The notes under the pieces were generated by a model. The model worked only from the letters and a program-made list of their open reading frames with translations. It was not told the origin of the DNA and made no database searches. The translations under genes and the position numbers were made by a program. From Plectosphaerella cucumerina (taxonomy: Eukaryota > Ascomycota > Sordariomycetes > Glomerellales > Plectosphaerellaceae), in the NCBI GenBank assembly GCA_020746995.1, contig JAGPXD010000002.1:3906001-3970000 (forward strand): DNA of 64,000 bases, written 5' to 3'. Within the stretch, counting starts at the first letter, position 1; every line of letters begins with the position of its first letter. Positions 45,853-57,536 of this stretch are shown in pieces.

Positions 45853-46053
45853 GAAACTTGCCGGAGAGTCTGCCATGAAAAGCGCCCCTAGACCCCGGGG
45901 AACCATGGTCGTGCAAGGAGACATCACTAGCAAGATGAAGAATTACCATTGAAATCGGTTGTATTGTTTGTCAGATATCATTGGCAGGAAGAGACCAAAA
46001 CCCGGGCCTTCAAAACCCCCACCTGTGGAAGCCATCACTGTTATGATGAGACT
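45853..46053. other. Intergenic region
   Basis: 201 bp between the small mitochondrial gene and the Cys-rich frame on the opposite strand. Nothing was recognised. Confidence 0.5.
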
Positions 46054-46461
46054 TCAAACCACCTCATGTTGTACCAAATGCTGTCTGCTTCGCCGGCGGA
46101 TGGCATCTTTCAAAGATGCAAGGCTGATAGCCTCATGGCCTGCTACCAGGACGATGGCGTTCAGGTTTGCCTCTGGCGGGATGCAGATTGACAGCGGACG
46201 ACCCAGCCGCACGATGCCCCTTCCATGTCGTTGGCTCAGCGTCGGCTTACAAGAACGCCGACAGCAGAGATGCTCGACAACTGGATTAAGGCAGAGGTTG
46301 ATACCCAGGGGGCAATCCGCCTCGTCGGGTTCGGCGCCGCCGATCTCGTTGTAGAACGAGACAAGCTCCGCCAGCAGGTTGCAGTTGAGTTTGGACAAGT
46401 TGGTGATGGACTCTGCGTTGCAGTAGCAACAACGCGTGATGGTGTAGATCCAGTTGCACAT
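46054..46461 (-). CDS. Small Cys-rich protein, hypothetical
   Basis: A single reverse exon of 135 residues from ATG 46461. It starts MCNWIYTITRCCYCN and has ten Cys in the first 72 residues, including CC pairs at both ends of the module (ITRCCYC and HLCCRRSC). A hydrophobic, helix-prone end (NAIVLVAGHEAISLASLKDA) follows. There is no signal peptide, so it is probably cytosolic, perhaps metal-binding. The MCxW start with a Cys-pair module recalls short uncharacterised proteins of plant- and insect-associated ascomycetes, but no named family can be assigned. A donor-like GTAAGC follows the Cys module, so splicing cannot be excluded. An in-frame ATG at 46524 is possible. Confidence 0.5.
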   Translation of the reverse strand: MCNWIYTITRCCYCNAESITNLSKLNCNLLAELVSFYNEIGGAEPDEADCPLGINLCLNPVVEHLCCRRSCKPTLSQRHGRGIVRLGRPLSICIPPEANLNAIVLVAGHEAISLASLKDAIRRRSRQHLVQHEVV

Positions 46462-46923
46462 CTTGGATTCTGTAGTTAGGCATGCGAGAATGTTCTCGAA
46501 ACAAAATCGTGCACGCCAGTCCATGTTTTATGAGGCTTTCGTGTTGAAGTTCGATGTACAGCAACTTCTCGCGCTGAAGAAGCTGAACCCAAAACAGGCA
46601 ACGGTGTCGAAGGATCAAATGGACTGCGGCCCATGACTTGTGGGTTCCATCAAAACGAATCTCTTCTATCATGAAATATGTCGCAGTACAGATGATGGTG
46701 TAATGGTCTTAAAGTTGTCCATCAAGACAAAGAAGACATAGTTTGCAGAGATCGGGCGAACAAAGAGGATCAACAATGGCTTTCAAATGCCGGCGAAAAA
46801 AACGCTCTAGAACCCCGAATACTCCAGAAACGCCTTGCTCTGATGTCACAAAGAAGGAAAGAAGAACAGCGAAGACGAACGATCACTGGTGGCGACAGCC
46901 AGATGGCATGCCCCTGCAGCCAG

Positions 46924-49017
46924 CTAAGCAGGCGAACTCCACCGAGGCGCGTTCATGATGATAGCCATCAGAGAGCCGCTTATTAGTGCAGTCGTTGGGA
47001 GGGTGATGATCCAGCCGGCGTACTACGACATGCCGAGTTAGTAATTGCTTCTTTAGGCTGTGTCAGGAGCTTCGGGAGCCTGCAGGAGTCATGCCACGTG
47101 GGTATGGGAGCAGGAGTAGCTCCTGACACAGCTGGATTAGGGGATAAAGGACTCCGCGTTAACGTACGATCCACGTTACAAGACGAGGGTTGATGCATCG
47201 CCAGTCGCCATTCGCGAGACCAACACCGACGACAGCTCCAGCAATGCATTGCGTCTGTGCTCTCCCGTCAGTATGCGTCCAGCTTCAGCCAAGACTTCTT
47301 GACGTACCGTTGACACCGGCAATGAGAGCCGTGTCGCTATGAGAATGGTGATGGCACTGCCAAGCTCCATGCAGAACCCTCTGCTCGGGGATATGAGTGT
47401 GAGTCGATTACCCAGATTCCGCATAACATGATATCCATAGGTGAGGAGGCCCACGACAATGCCGAGACCACCGACTGCCAAGATCCAGATAGGGACGCCG
47501 ACGTGGTTCGGGATCTCACCAGTGCGCCAAACGTGCCACGCAGTGGTGAACGGGCCGACCGAGTTGCTCACATCGTTGGCGCCGTGGATGAAGCTTGCCG
47601 CCGAGGCCGTGAGAATTTGCAGCGCTGAGTACATGTACTCAGCCCTATTATCATAGTGAGGTGACCGGGCGTGCATGTCCTCGATGTCCCAGGAGAGGAT
47701 GGCGTTCCTCTGCTGCATGGCGATGACGTCTTTCTCCATACCTCGGAGGACGAATCGGTTGACTCGCCAGATGATGACGGCCATGGAGTTCCAGGGGCCT
47801 GGGGGCCGAGGTGGGATGAACTCATCGTTCGAGATACGGTTCGTCTGGCTCTGCTCGTTGTGCATTGGCGGCGAGGAGCCAGGAAGCTCGAGTGCTGGCG
47901 GAGGCAGTATATGGCGCTCGTCGTCATCGTCTTTGTCGAGATCTTCTGCTGTTTGGCTCGTCTGGATGGACTGGAGAAGAGACTCAGAGGCTCTCATGTA
48001 AGCCAGTTCATCTGGGGTAAGGTGTCCTCGATAGTAGTTCTTGATGTTGAGCCTGGAGATACCCGCCGGTGGTGGAGGGGGGAGTGGCTTGTAAAGAAGC
48101 CAGGGGCCCTGCCAAATGTCCTTCCACTTGAGCTGCCAGTCCTCCTGCATGATCTTTCTCCATATCCATGGCAGCAAGAAGAAGGCTTGGAGAGCTGTCG
48201 TGCCGCCTGCGGTGATGAAGACGGCTTTCAGGATTTGAGCTGTGGTTGGTTCGACCTCGGTTTGGATGCCTTTCCAAGCGACAAGCACTGGGAAAGTCAG
48301 CAAGTGTCAGACTGCCAGGAGTTGGGGGGCATACTCGTGAGCAGTGCGACGGTGATGAAGGTATAGACAGGGATCGAATAGAATGCCTTTAGCGGAGCAT
48401 TATGCTTGGTGAGGATGAAGTGCTTGGTGAACAAAAAGAGGCCGGCGCCAATGATGCCTGCGATCCCTGGTGCAACGACCCACGCGGCAAAGACCTGCGA
48501 TGCGCCGTCGATGCCCCAGTTGACCTTCTTGATGCCCACAGAAGCAGTGGCAGTCCCGACAAGCCCGCCGATCAGGGAGTGGGTGGTAGATACGGGGAGG
48601 CCGTGGCGGGTGGCAATGGTAAGGAAGATGGATGAGCCGACGATGGTGCATGTCATGGCGAGCAAGAGCACGCTCGGCGTTTGGCTGTACAGCTGGGGGT
48701 CAAGGATGCGCAGGCGGATCGTGTCGGTGACCCTGGAACCCACGGCGACGGAACCGCTGAACTCCATGACGGCTGCAATGGCCATGGCTTGCTTCATCGT
48801 CAGGGACCGGGACGAGACGGAAGTGGCGAAGGAATTGGCCACATCGTTGGCCCCTGACGAACGTCAGTGTTGTCCAGGGCATAGGGCGATTGAGGTGGCG
48901 GGATAAGGACGCAACATGAGACTAATCGAGGCTGGACATACCAATGTTCCAGGCGTCGAGGAATGCGAAGATGGTGCACAATGCAAAGAGATAGTCGTAC
49001 TGAGAGAGAACAGCCAT
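46924..49017 (-). CDS. PHO4-family phosphate symporter (Pho89/PHO-4 type)
   Basis: Five exons: 49017-48942, 48853-48335, 48287-47308, 47254-47168 and 47022-46924, encoding 586 residues. Both duplicated PF01384 signatures are present: DAWNIGANDVANSFATSV near residue 22, formed across intron 1, and FIHGANDVSNSVGPFTTAWH near residue 420. Each half also has the G-L-P-V-S-T-T element (HGLPVSTTHSLIGGL and LSLPVSTTQCIAGAV). A large hydrophilic loop separates the halves, as in Neurospora PHO-4. The carrier imports phosphate at the plasma membrane with sodium or protons. The last intron is long (145 bp) and contains a perfect 15-bp inverted repeat. The C-terminus MAIIMNAPRWSSPA is of normal type. Confidence 0.93.
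47057..47132. repeat. Perfect 15-bp inverted repeat inside the last PHO4-gene intron
   Basis: GCTGTGTCAGGAGCT (47057-47071) is repeated exactly as its reverse complement at 47118-47132, with a 46-nt loop. It lies wholly in intron 4 (47167-47023) and accounts for the intron being nearly three times the local norm. Confidence 0.9.
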
Positions 49018-50983
49018 GTTGCGTCTGGCTGGCCGCTGCTTCTCGTCTGTTTCCTCCGCTGATATTCCGGGTCAACCGCCGTTGTAACGGGGTCTTTGGA
49101 GCTGGAGCGCTCGCTGATGCTTGGGTTGTCGTCTGTCGAAGAGCCGCTGAGCGGCTACATGTTGCACATGGCGGACAGAGAACCGACGCGCACACTGGAG
49201 AAGTGCTTTCGGGTGCGAGTTTCAAGATCTTTTCATCTTGCTTCCAATTGTAGGTTGTCGTGATGTGCAGAAGATGCGTATCGACAGCACCGGATGCTCG
49301 GGGTGATGTAGGGACCCAACATCGGAGCGGCTGATCGACGGCGGGTCCTCTGTTATATGACCTGGACCAGCCTGCAACGCATGTCGAACGGGGTTGGATG
49401 GACCGGGTGCCCCCGCTGCAACCAAACCATCTGGCAGACCAGGGTGGTCCCGCGAAGAATCCCAGCGTGGTGGGTTGAGAGACGATGAGTGGATGCTGCA
49501 GGCTCTCGCGGGGTCTTGGATATCATGGGTCCGCGCGGACTAGACTTCTTCAGGATCTCTCGATGACCGGATAAGCTGCCACGGATGCAGATGCAGATGA
49601 GGCTGTGTCCGTGGAGGCGTCTGCAGGCGGGTATCGCTGAAGAGGTGTGCGTGCTTCGGGCTCTGGATGTCGACGTCTTAGGGGCATACCCGGTGTGGCT
49701 TGAGGAGCTTGCGGCTTCCTCGGCTTGAGTGCTCTGTTCAGCCTTGGTCCTTAGGTCCTTGAAGCAACGCTGCCAATCCGAGGTGCAGGTAGGAGCCAGA
49801 CCTCGGTATGTCTCGTCTGCTCGCCACCGAGGTCGGGCGAAGCACGTTCAGGCGGATGCGAGAGAGGGCGCGTCTTCGGTGTCAGGATGGCGGTGCTCGC
49901 CTCAAGAGCTGAGCTGCTACCCTCTTCCTTCCGAGACGAAACAGAAGCCATGGCCTCCTGCAGGTGAGCGCTGGAAAGAAAAGACCACGAGGGAGAGACG
50001 TTGGTTGATGCAGCTTGGCAACATTGAACCAGCCGTCCAATCACCTGCCCCGGCTGGAGCACGGGTTCGGGCGTCTGGATTTGGGGGCACGCCAGGGAGA
50101 GTGGGGGTCAGGGGCTGGGTTTACCCCTGACCCCGAGCTGGCTCGATGAAGAAGCGTGAAGAGGCCCTTGAAACCTCGGATATTTCACCCGGAAGCTCAC
50201 GATATGAACCTCGTTGGGGTCACCAACTCACTCGGGAACCCATCGCGGCAAGTCAGCCCATCTTCAACGCAGTTGGAAGCCTGTGGTGTCGTCAAGATCG
50301 GCTCTGACACCGAAGTGTTATGTCAACGACGTCAGTCTCCGTTCTGCTCACCGAATCAGTATGAAGACTTGACGAAGATGGAGCTTACGAGTACCTTTAG
50401 ATATCTCCATTCATTCAAGCATCATGTTACCGTTGTCTTCAATTCGCTTGGTGTGGTCTGATGTTCTCGACTCAGGGAAAGAAGAACTATGACACCGCTA
50501 TCCTATCAGTTTCGCAGTCTATTCCCGGTCTCTTCTACAAGTTTTACCTGACATGTAATCCAAACGTGGTCTCGAAAGAATCTCAGCTTCCGATCTAAAT
50601 CAGGGGAAGCCAGGTGGTGTCCCTTCCACCCCTCAAGACAGGCCAACGTGCTCCACGTGCCATCGACATCACCTCAACTGGATACACATCCTAGTAGCTC
50701 TCCATTTCATGGGCCTAGAGTTGCTCCACTGTCTTTACAGCTTCTTGAACTCAAAACAGTGGACCTGTCGGCTCACAACTCGATACGGGTCTTCCTTGAC
50801 ACCTGCCGAGATGGGTGTTGGAACGGGGCCGCGGGTCAGCCCTCAGGTTTCAACACCTTACAGTAATAAGTGACCTGTCTGGAAGCATGTGTTTCAAAAA
50901 CGTGATCTTGATACCTCCCGTCCGGATCTTCAAGGGCCAGTCTTGTCTAGAAAATCAGACTCCTTCAGTGGAACCCTTTACAA
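49018..50983. other. Gene-free 2 kb upstream of the phosphate symporter
   Basis: Between the symporter start and the end of the regulator-like gene, both reverse. No coding frame is convincing. A perfect 11-bp hairpin lies at 50104-50134. Confidence 0.5.
50104..50134. repeat. Perfect 11-bp GC-rich hairpin
   Basis: GGGGTCAGGGG (50104-50114), a 9-nt loop, then CCCCTGACCCC (50124-50134). No U-tract follows and no gene is adjacent, so a terminator role is not indicated. Confidence 0.9.
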
Positions 50984-52941
50984 CTACGAATTTCCACAGC
51001 CACACTCGCGATCCTGTCCGGACAAGTGGGCAACGGCGGCGCGAAGATGAAGAAAGTTCTTCAGCACAGCTAATTTGAAGCATGGGTTAGATTTTTCCCT
51101 ATCACGGGAAGACTTCAGGACAACATTGGTGTTCAATGTTCAAAAGTGACTGGACTTACTTTGGAAGACAATCATCTGATAGCAGCCGAAGCTGAACGCA
51201 CAGCGCACGACTTCAGCAATGAAATACGACCTCGTCTTTTCGTCAGGTGAGGCGGCATACCCAACGAGATTCCTAGTCAACATCAGTGTTGGCTCCAAGA
51301 AAGTAGATGGGCAGGGGCGATGGAATGGGCATGACTTACACCCAGACGTAGATGTAGGGGAGGCCTTCCCACGCCTCGAGCCGCATGAAGCGAGTGTTGG
51401 CGTAGATCTTGAGAAGATCAGCCCTGTTTTCTGGGTGATCGAAGTCATCGAGGGCCTTTGAGTAGGTTCTGTGCATAATTCGTGTTGCCAAAGCGCATGT
51501 TTCCAGAAGGATGGAGGATGTGTTGGGGCCCGCAATGTTGTCAGCCGTTGCGTCGAAGTTGAATGCCGAGATATGTCTCGGCAGATTGACATCGAAGAAG
51601 TGCGCAAAGATCATGTGCGCAGTCCCAAGCACCCCCGCAAGCTGCGAAGCAGTCGACTCTTCAAAATGTCGCATCGAGGGAGAGAACTCCTCATCTTCAC
51701 AGAGAAGCAAGGGGCATGACAGAAACTGATCACCCGACAGGATCCCTGCAGTACATGAGAGTCGCAGGGTCGGAGTACGACCGAGGGAGTTGAACGCCAA
51801 CGACGTACTCATGCAGACAGAGAGCAAGAGGTCGCCCCTTTCTACCTGTCAGCAGACGGCACTTCTGTCAACTGGCTAGAGACTCACATGATAACGAGAT
51901 GTTGCATGACTATTGGCATCTCCTGAAGCCCGCCACGGGACTTGATGAAGCGCTCGACAGCAGCGAGGTGTGTTACCGCACGAGGGCTAAAGCGAACCAT
52001 CTAGGTTTCAAGATCAGCTCAGGGGCCATCAGTCATTCCCAAGTCCAGGGTCTTACCTCGAACATTCCCAGTACGATGACAGGATACACCACTTCATGCA
52101 ACTCCTTCATCTCGGCCTGATCAATGAACTTCTGTAGCTCCTTCACAGCCTGGTACTCGTAGTACGGATAGGCGACCTCCTTGGAGCCCCGTACCGCATC
52201 CAGAACGCCAGCCGTCAACAGCCAGCCGATGTAGATGCAGGCCGCCTTGGACATGTCGGGGCGGAAGTAGCTAGGCTGACGGAAGCCGACAAGAACAAAG
52301 GTCTCGTCCAGATACGACGTGTAAGATGCACACCGGCAGAGATAGTCCTGGAACGTGCGGGCGTCGACTCCCGTCATGTGGGTGGACATTGGCGGTGCGC
52401 CACGCAGATCGTATGGATCAAGGCGGTTGACGACCACTCCCGGGCGTGCAATGACAGCGGTACTACGGCTGTTGCACTTTCTCGCAGGCAGCGGTCTGTT
52501 GGGAGGGGTGGCTTCTTCGGCGTCATCCTCCGGGTTAGGCACCTCTGCACGGAGAGTCCTGTCTGGGATGGGGGCTAGTCTGCCAAGGGAGAGTGTTAGA
52601 GGAACCCTCCCAAAAAGAGGCAATGCTCATGTGGGCTTGCCACCGCCACAACCTCCTCGGCATGTGTCGAGCATTCAGTGACTGGCTGTTTGGACTTACT
52701 TGCGAGTATTTAAAGTCTGAGCCATGACCTCAACCAACTCTGCTCCTTTCTTGTCAGATGCCATTTGTACGTATTATGTCTCTTCATCTTTCCTCTTCCC
52801 AAAAGTCTGGAGGTCTTAATACTTACTTCGAGTTTTTGCCTGCTTCTGACGACCTCGAAAAGACACCATGGCCTGTGACCGGACAATCTGGTTCTGCCCT
52901 TTGTCGAGCTTTGGACCGGCGTAGTTTACGAAGACTGACAT
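50984..52941 (-). CDS. Fungal transcription-factor-like protein without a zinc cluster
   Basis: Seven exons: 52941-52827, 52745-52700, 52579-52057, 52000-51888, 51837-51340, 51272-51160 and 51069-50984, encoding 497 residues. The N-terminus SVFVNYAGPKLDKGQNQIVR and SQAMVSFRGRQKQAKTR resembles the basic start of fungal proteins annotated as transcription-factor or tachykinin-family members. The rest is helical, as in fungal-specific regulatory domains: SYLDETFVLVGFRQPSYFRP, HLAAVERFIKSRGGLQEMPI, TARLEAWEGL-like MRLEAWEGLPYIYVWV, and FIAEVVRCAFSFGCYQM. No Cys6 cluster exists. Introns 1 and 4 end in AAAG acceptors chosen to keep the frame, and the final 86-nt exon was inferred from the branch and frame, so ends are less certain than the core. 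Confidence 0.68.
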
Positions 52942-54363
52942 GGCGTGGAAGTGTTGGAGTTGGCTGGTGAAGTGAAGACAGGTCGGAAATCTGCTCTGCG
53001 GTAACGCAAGCACGTTTCGAGAAGGGGACGAGCGGGATGAGCGGGATGAGATGGAAGGACGATAGGACACTTTGACGCACCAGGGGCGGGGGCTTTTGGT
53101 GGAAGCAATGTTCTCCTGCGCCCGAGTGACGGCCAGAAAAAGACCGTCTCGCTGCTGGCGATGTCGGCCAGAGCCCCGCCGTCTCGGTGGTTGGGGCCAA
53201 GCCCGCAAAGCTCACGACTGTCGTGAGCCCCTTGATTGGTGCCGAGCGGTTGCCGTTTTGGGAACTGCATCATGAACAGGGGCCCGATACGATGAACAGG
53301 GGTGGCGCTGAAGCTGTCACAGGGAATAGGGGTCCTGAAGGAAGATTTCAGTGAGCTCTGCCCTGGCCCCTGCTGCACACGGGATGCTCGGTACCAGCTG
53401 AGGCGACAAGACGCATCTCGAGCAAGCTAGTAAGCGCGGGAGGCTGAGCCCAATGTGCGAGCCGAGACTGTCAGAGTGCATTTGGTGGGAGATGAGCGTA
53501 ACGGGATGAAGCTGTTGACCACCTCAGGTTCGATTGCAGGGGCTCACGGGAGGTGCGGAAGAGTGCGTCAGCTCGACAAGAACCATCCAGCATCTTACCA
53601 ACCCATAAAAAGTGATTGTGCCGAAGCAATCAAATTGCCTACGGGACCAGCTGCTTGAGATTGAGATGAAGGCATCGTGACGGGATGGATCAATGAGGTG
53701 CACGGCGTCGTCAGCAGCTTCATGTACAGTGGCAGAGGCATTAGTGCACCGCGACGGCTGTCGGGCGATTTCAAGATGCAATGCACGCAATGGAATGCAA
53801 TAGAATCGTCTGAACCAAAAAGCCAGCAGCAGCAATTGGAGGACATGGAAAGGGAAGTCCGAGGAGGGTCGAAAAAGGAAAAGGTCAAAACAAGAATCGA
53901 ACGCGCGAGCGTTTGAAAAGTTTCCAAAGATTAGATTAGGAGTGAATAGGGCAAGCCACGGAAACTTCTGGTAAAAGGCAAGAGGTTTGTACGAATGGCT
54001 CCACTCTACTCCATGGAAATTTGGAGAAATAATCTTCTTATAAAGGGTTGTTCTCACGCCTCGCCAAGGACCCACTTTCCGGCTCAACACCCACGGCGAA
54101 GAACGTCGCAACATTTCACAGTGTTAGAATGAACCTTGGTAGTAGCGACTGTCATACTCCCCTTTGTATGGTGTCTTCGATGTTTTGAATTGGAGATGGT
54201 CGTGTTATATCAACCTGGTATCTGAAGCCTATACGGGCGGTCGCCTCAAAATCCCGACCATGGTGTTGTACACGGATGCAGTATCATACAGTCTCTTACA
54301 CAGCAGCAGCTTTGCCGCCAGACCAGCCCTCCCCATTACACTCGCTTGCAAAGTTGCATATCC
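52942..54363. other. Intergenic region
   Basis: 1.4 kb between the regulator-like gene and cytochrome c heme lyase, both reverse. A 196-codon reverse frame at 53524-54114 has no domain and an implausible composition. Nothing else was recognised. Confidence 0.5.
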
Positions 54364-55329
54364 TTACACCAAGCCCACACCTCGGAGGGCCCGCATCTTG
54401 ACGCCTTCCCATGAGTTCAGCTTCGGCCTCACATCGAGGTAGAAGCTAGGCCGACCCATGGGGTCTGCGGCGCCCGGCCGGCCGGCGTAGAAGTCGATCA
54501 CGTACTCGACCTGGACACCACAACGGTCGATGACCCAGTCGTGCCTATCAAAAGGTGCGGTGAAGCCCAAGAGAGTGTTGATGCGGGCCTTGGGGGACAT
54601 GCGGTCGGAGAAGCCGGAGAACGAGTGCAGGCGAGGGCCGCCGCATCTGCGAGGGAAACAATGTTAGCAAGATGACGTTGGGATAAGTCCATGAGTTGAG
54701 ACGTACGCCGTGCCCTCGGTGTATGGCCGCTCCCACTCCTTGATCTCCTTCCATGCGCGCTCGTTGACGGCATTGTGGATGGGCACCACGGTCTTCATGT
54801 CCGCCGTCTCGACCTGGTCGTGGCCCTTTCTCCGCATGGCGTCGAAGAACATCTTCTCCGAAGGGTACACCCAGTTTCCCGTGACTGGGTCGGCGCCGGT
54901 GTCTGCTTCATTGTTGGCGGGTCGCTGGCCGTGGGATGCTGGTGGCGGGCCGCCCTTGCCGTGGGGGACGGGGCAGACGGAGTCGGCGCCTGGCGCAAAG
55001 TCGGGAGTCCGAGGGATAGTCGAGACGACTCGGTGGGTGTCGAGGGCGGCAGCAGTGTCGTGAGGCGGTTGTGCTGGCGTAGGGGCTGGTGGCGCGGAGG
55101 AGCCTGCGAAGGGGATGTATGATCGGAGCGTGGAGGTCCAGGAGGTGGACTGTGGTGTCGGAGGAGTCGGCGCTGCTGGTGCAGCGTGAGGCGACGGGAT
55201 CTGGTTGTGAGGGTTCGCGGCGGCGGCATTACCACCCGCAGCGGCGCGGGCTTGCTTCAGCCATGCCTCGCGACTGTTGTGGTCGACGGGGCAGACATCG
55301 GCAGGGTCGGAAGACTTGGCGCCCGACAT
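54364..55329 (-). CDS. cyt-2: Cytochrome c heme lyase (holocytochrome c synthase)
   Basis: Two exons, 55329-54707 and 54646-54364, with a 60-bp intron, encode 301 residues. Two heme-regulatory CP motifs, CPVDH (residue 13) and CPVPH (about 119), occur in the Pro/Ala-rich N-terminal part. The catalytic region starts at TGNWVYPSEKMFFDAMRRKG and includes VPIHNAVNERAWKEIKEWE, with the His that ligates heme, then CGGPRLHSFSG, SPKARINTLLGFTAPFDRHDW and EYVIDFYAG, ending in DVRPKLNSWEGVKMR. The enzyme attaches heme to apocytochrome c (or c1) on the outer face of the mitochondrial inner membrane. Only one copy is in the window, so the c versus c1 preference is not decided. Confidence 0.94.
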
Positions 55330-57536
55330 GTCGAGATCTGTGTTGAGTCGAAGCAGCAGTGGTATCTGGCGTCTCTGGGTTTCGGTAGTCGTGGCTGCGT
55401 ATCGAGTTGTGGTGTTGAGGGGGCCTTCTGGTGACGGTAGACTTTAGAGGGTTTCCAGCGTGATAGTTCGCGACAGGAAATTTATCGATTCGCCATCATC
55501 GGTCGGCCTTTGCCTACCCCAGCTCCGACACCCCGTCACGTTTTCTCGCATTAGTCATCTTTGGGAACCGCAATTGACTGAGGTAGTCGGTGATTGGACA
55601 ATCCTATCGAGACTGACAATGAAGGGGGTGAATAAAAAAAACTGGAATCTAAAGCGGCCAAACGGCCTGGCATTTACATCAGGGACTTGCAGGAGGGATG
55701 TGAGTCGACGCTGGACACGGGCCAAACTAAGGTATCGTGGTCGACAGCTCCCTCATCGCTGAGGAATAGGTTGCTGGCAGTCAAGATGCAGGCGCCGTTG
55801 CGATGGTGCCGGACCTGCCTGCTGACCCTGGCCTACAGGCACGAGACATCACGGCTCGGTGCATGGTTTTGTCGGAGCATACGGGCATCACGGCATGCAA
55901 ACAGAGAGGTTTGCGACGCGGGTTCAAGGGCGGGCACCGGAAAGTCGGGTTCTTGACCATCCTTCCATCTATACCTTGTTTCGACTGGATGTTTAGTCGT
56001 TCCACAAGATTCAACAATAGCACATGTTACGCCTGATACAAGTATGATGGATACGCCCCCAACCGGAGTTCCTGGAAACTAGCAACCGACAAGATGTCCT
56101 GCGGAACTAGGTTGTTATACCTGTGACCGTGACCGAGAGCCGGCCTTTTCCCAGACTTCTACCTACAGTAATCAGCTGAGTATACTCGTACCCAATGACA
56201 GATGCTTGTGTCCACCTTTCGCCAACGGCCGGAACGCGGGGATCACGGAATCCTGGGGGTAACGGCCCGGTTAAACACTCAAACTGGCATCGAGCGCCAG
56301 CTATGACAAGATGCCGAACCGGAGTCACCACCTCGCAAAGCATCAGCGGGGAAACCATGTCCAAGTACAACCGGGAAGCACCATGGCGGGAGGTGCCGTC
56401 CGCCAGGCCGGGGTTCGACCCCCTCAATCCTGACCCGGCCCGGTGTTTGCTGTCGTGCTCGCTGTCCCTGAATGGCGCGGATGTCCAGTGGGAGTCTGGA
56501 GAGGAGCCCGGAGCGTCATCGGTGCTGGGGACGCCAGCCCAGGGGCCCGTCATACAGCCCTGAGGTGCTTAAAGACGCACGCTAGGGCCGGACAGGAAGC
56601 TGAAGGGGCCTTGAATGTCGAGTATGGCGCTATGTCGCGGGATGAGTGCAGCGCCCACTTTCCATCCCGTCAGTCTGAACTTGAAATGCAGGCGCGCCTG
56701 ACGGCCACATCGCCGGTTCGGGGCCGGTCGCGCACGCGCGCTCAGGTTCGGCACTCATGCAGCCCATCTCGGGCGCGCAGGAGAGGGGGGAGGCGCTAGA
56801 GCCGCCAGGGCGTGCAGGACACTACTGGTGCAGCGGGAGGATGAGACTCAGTGAGTTGACTTGGAGGCGTGCAGTTGGCGTGGGCGGCGGGGGCCGGGCG
56901 CGACAGTGGCTCCCGGTCGCTGCTGAAGCGCAGGGCAGCGGAGGAGGACTCACCCCCGCACAGCTTCCCGCCCTCGAGCCCAAGGCGGGCCGGCCTCAGG
57001 CAGGCGGCGGGAAAGCTTGTGAAAATTCCTCAGGCAGCCAACACCCAACACCGTGTCGGCGCGCGCCATTTTGTCCCTGTCCCAGTCTCCCCAATCCCGC
57101 GAAATCGGACGACAGCGGAGCTCCTCTCGCATGCACAACTTCCCACCACAGACCCGCCCGACGCACTACCACCACGTCCCATCCACGTCCACATCCACAC
57201 CACAAACTGCCCCCCCCGGTTGTCTCTTGGCCTCTGCTCTCTGCCTTGCTGACCATCTCCGTTAAATAATATCCATTCACCACGCCCTCCCAAAACTTTC
57301 CCTCCTCCCCCTTCCCCTTAACCACCTTTCCATCCCCTCGCTCTCCACGAATACCGACCCTCCGCATCATCCGCTGGTAAAGCTCCTCGGGCGCCTCGAA
57401 TTCGTGCTCTTGACAACAGCCAATTCAGCCAGACCCTCCTCGCTCGCGTCCCCCAGTGCTCTTGCGGGCTTTATCAGCACCAGTGCGGAGCGGTTCTTTT
57501 CGAGACCGGCCACCACCCCCATCAACATTTACGACA
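55330..57536. other. Divergent promoter region, 2.2 kb
   Basis: Between heme lyase (reverse) and the Kgd4 gene (forward). No frame has recognisable coding content. The stretch near 57100-57350 is C/T-rich with CCACATCC-type repeats and probably forms the Kgd4 leader. Confidence 0.5.

Noticed and set aside
53524..54114. Reverse frame of 196 codons
   Set aside because: Composition dominated by Phe, Leu and Arg without any family pattern; probably non-coding.
56410..56422. GGGGTTCGACCCC, which looks like a tRNA T-arm
   Set aside because: No acceptor stem, D-arm or anticodon arm at proper distances on either strand.
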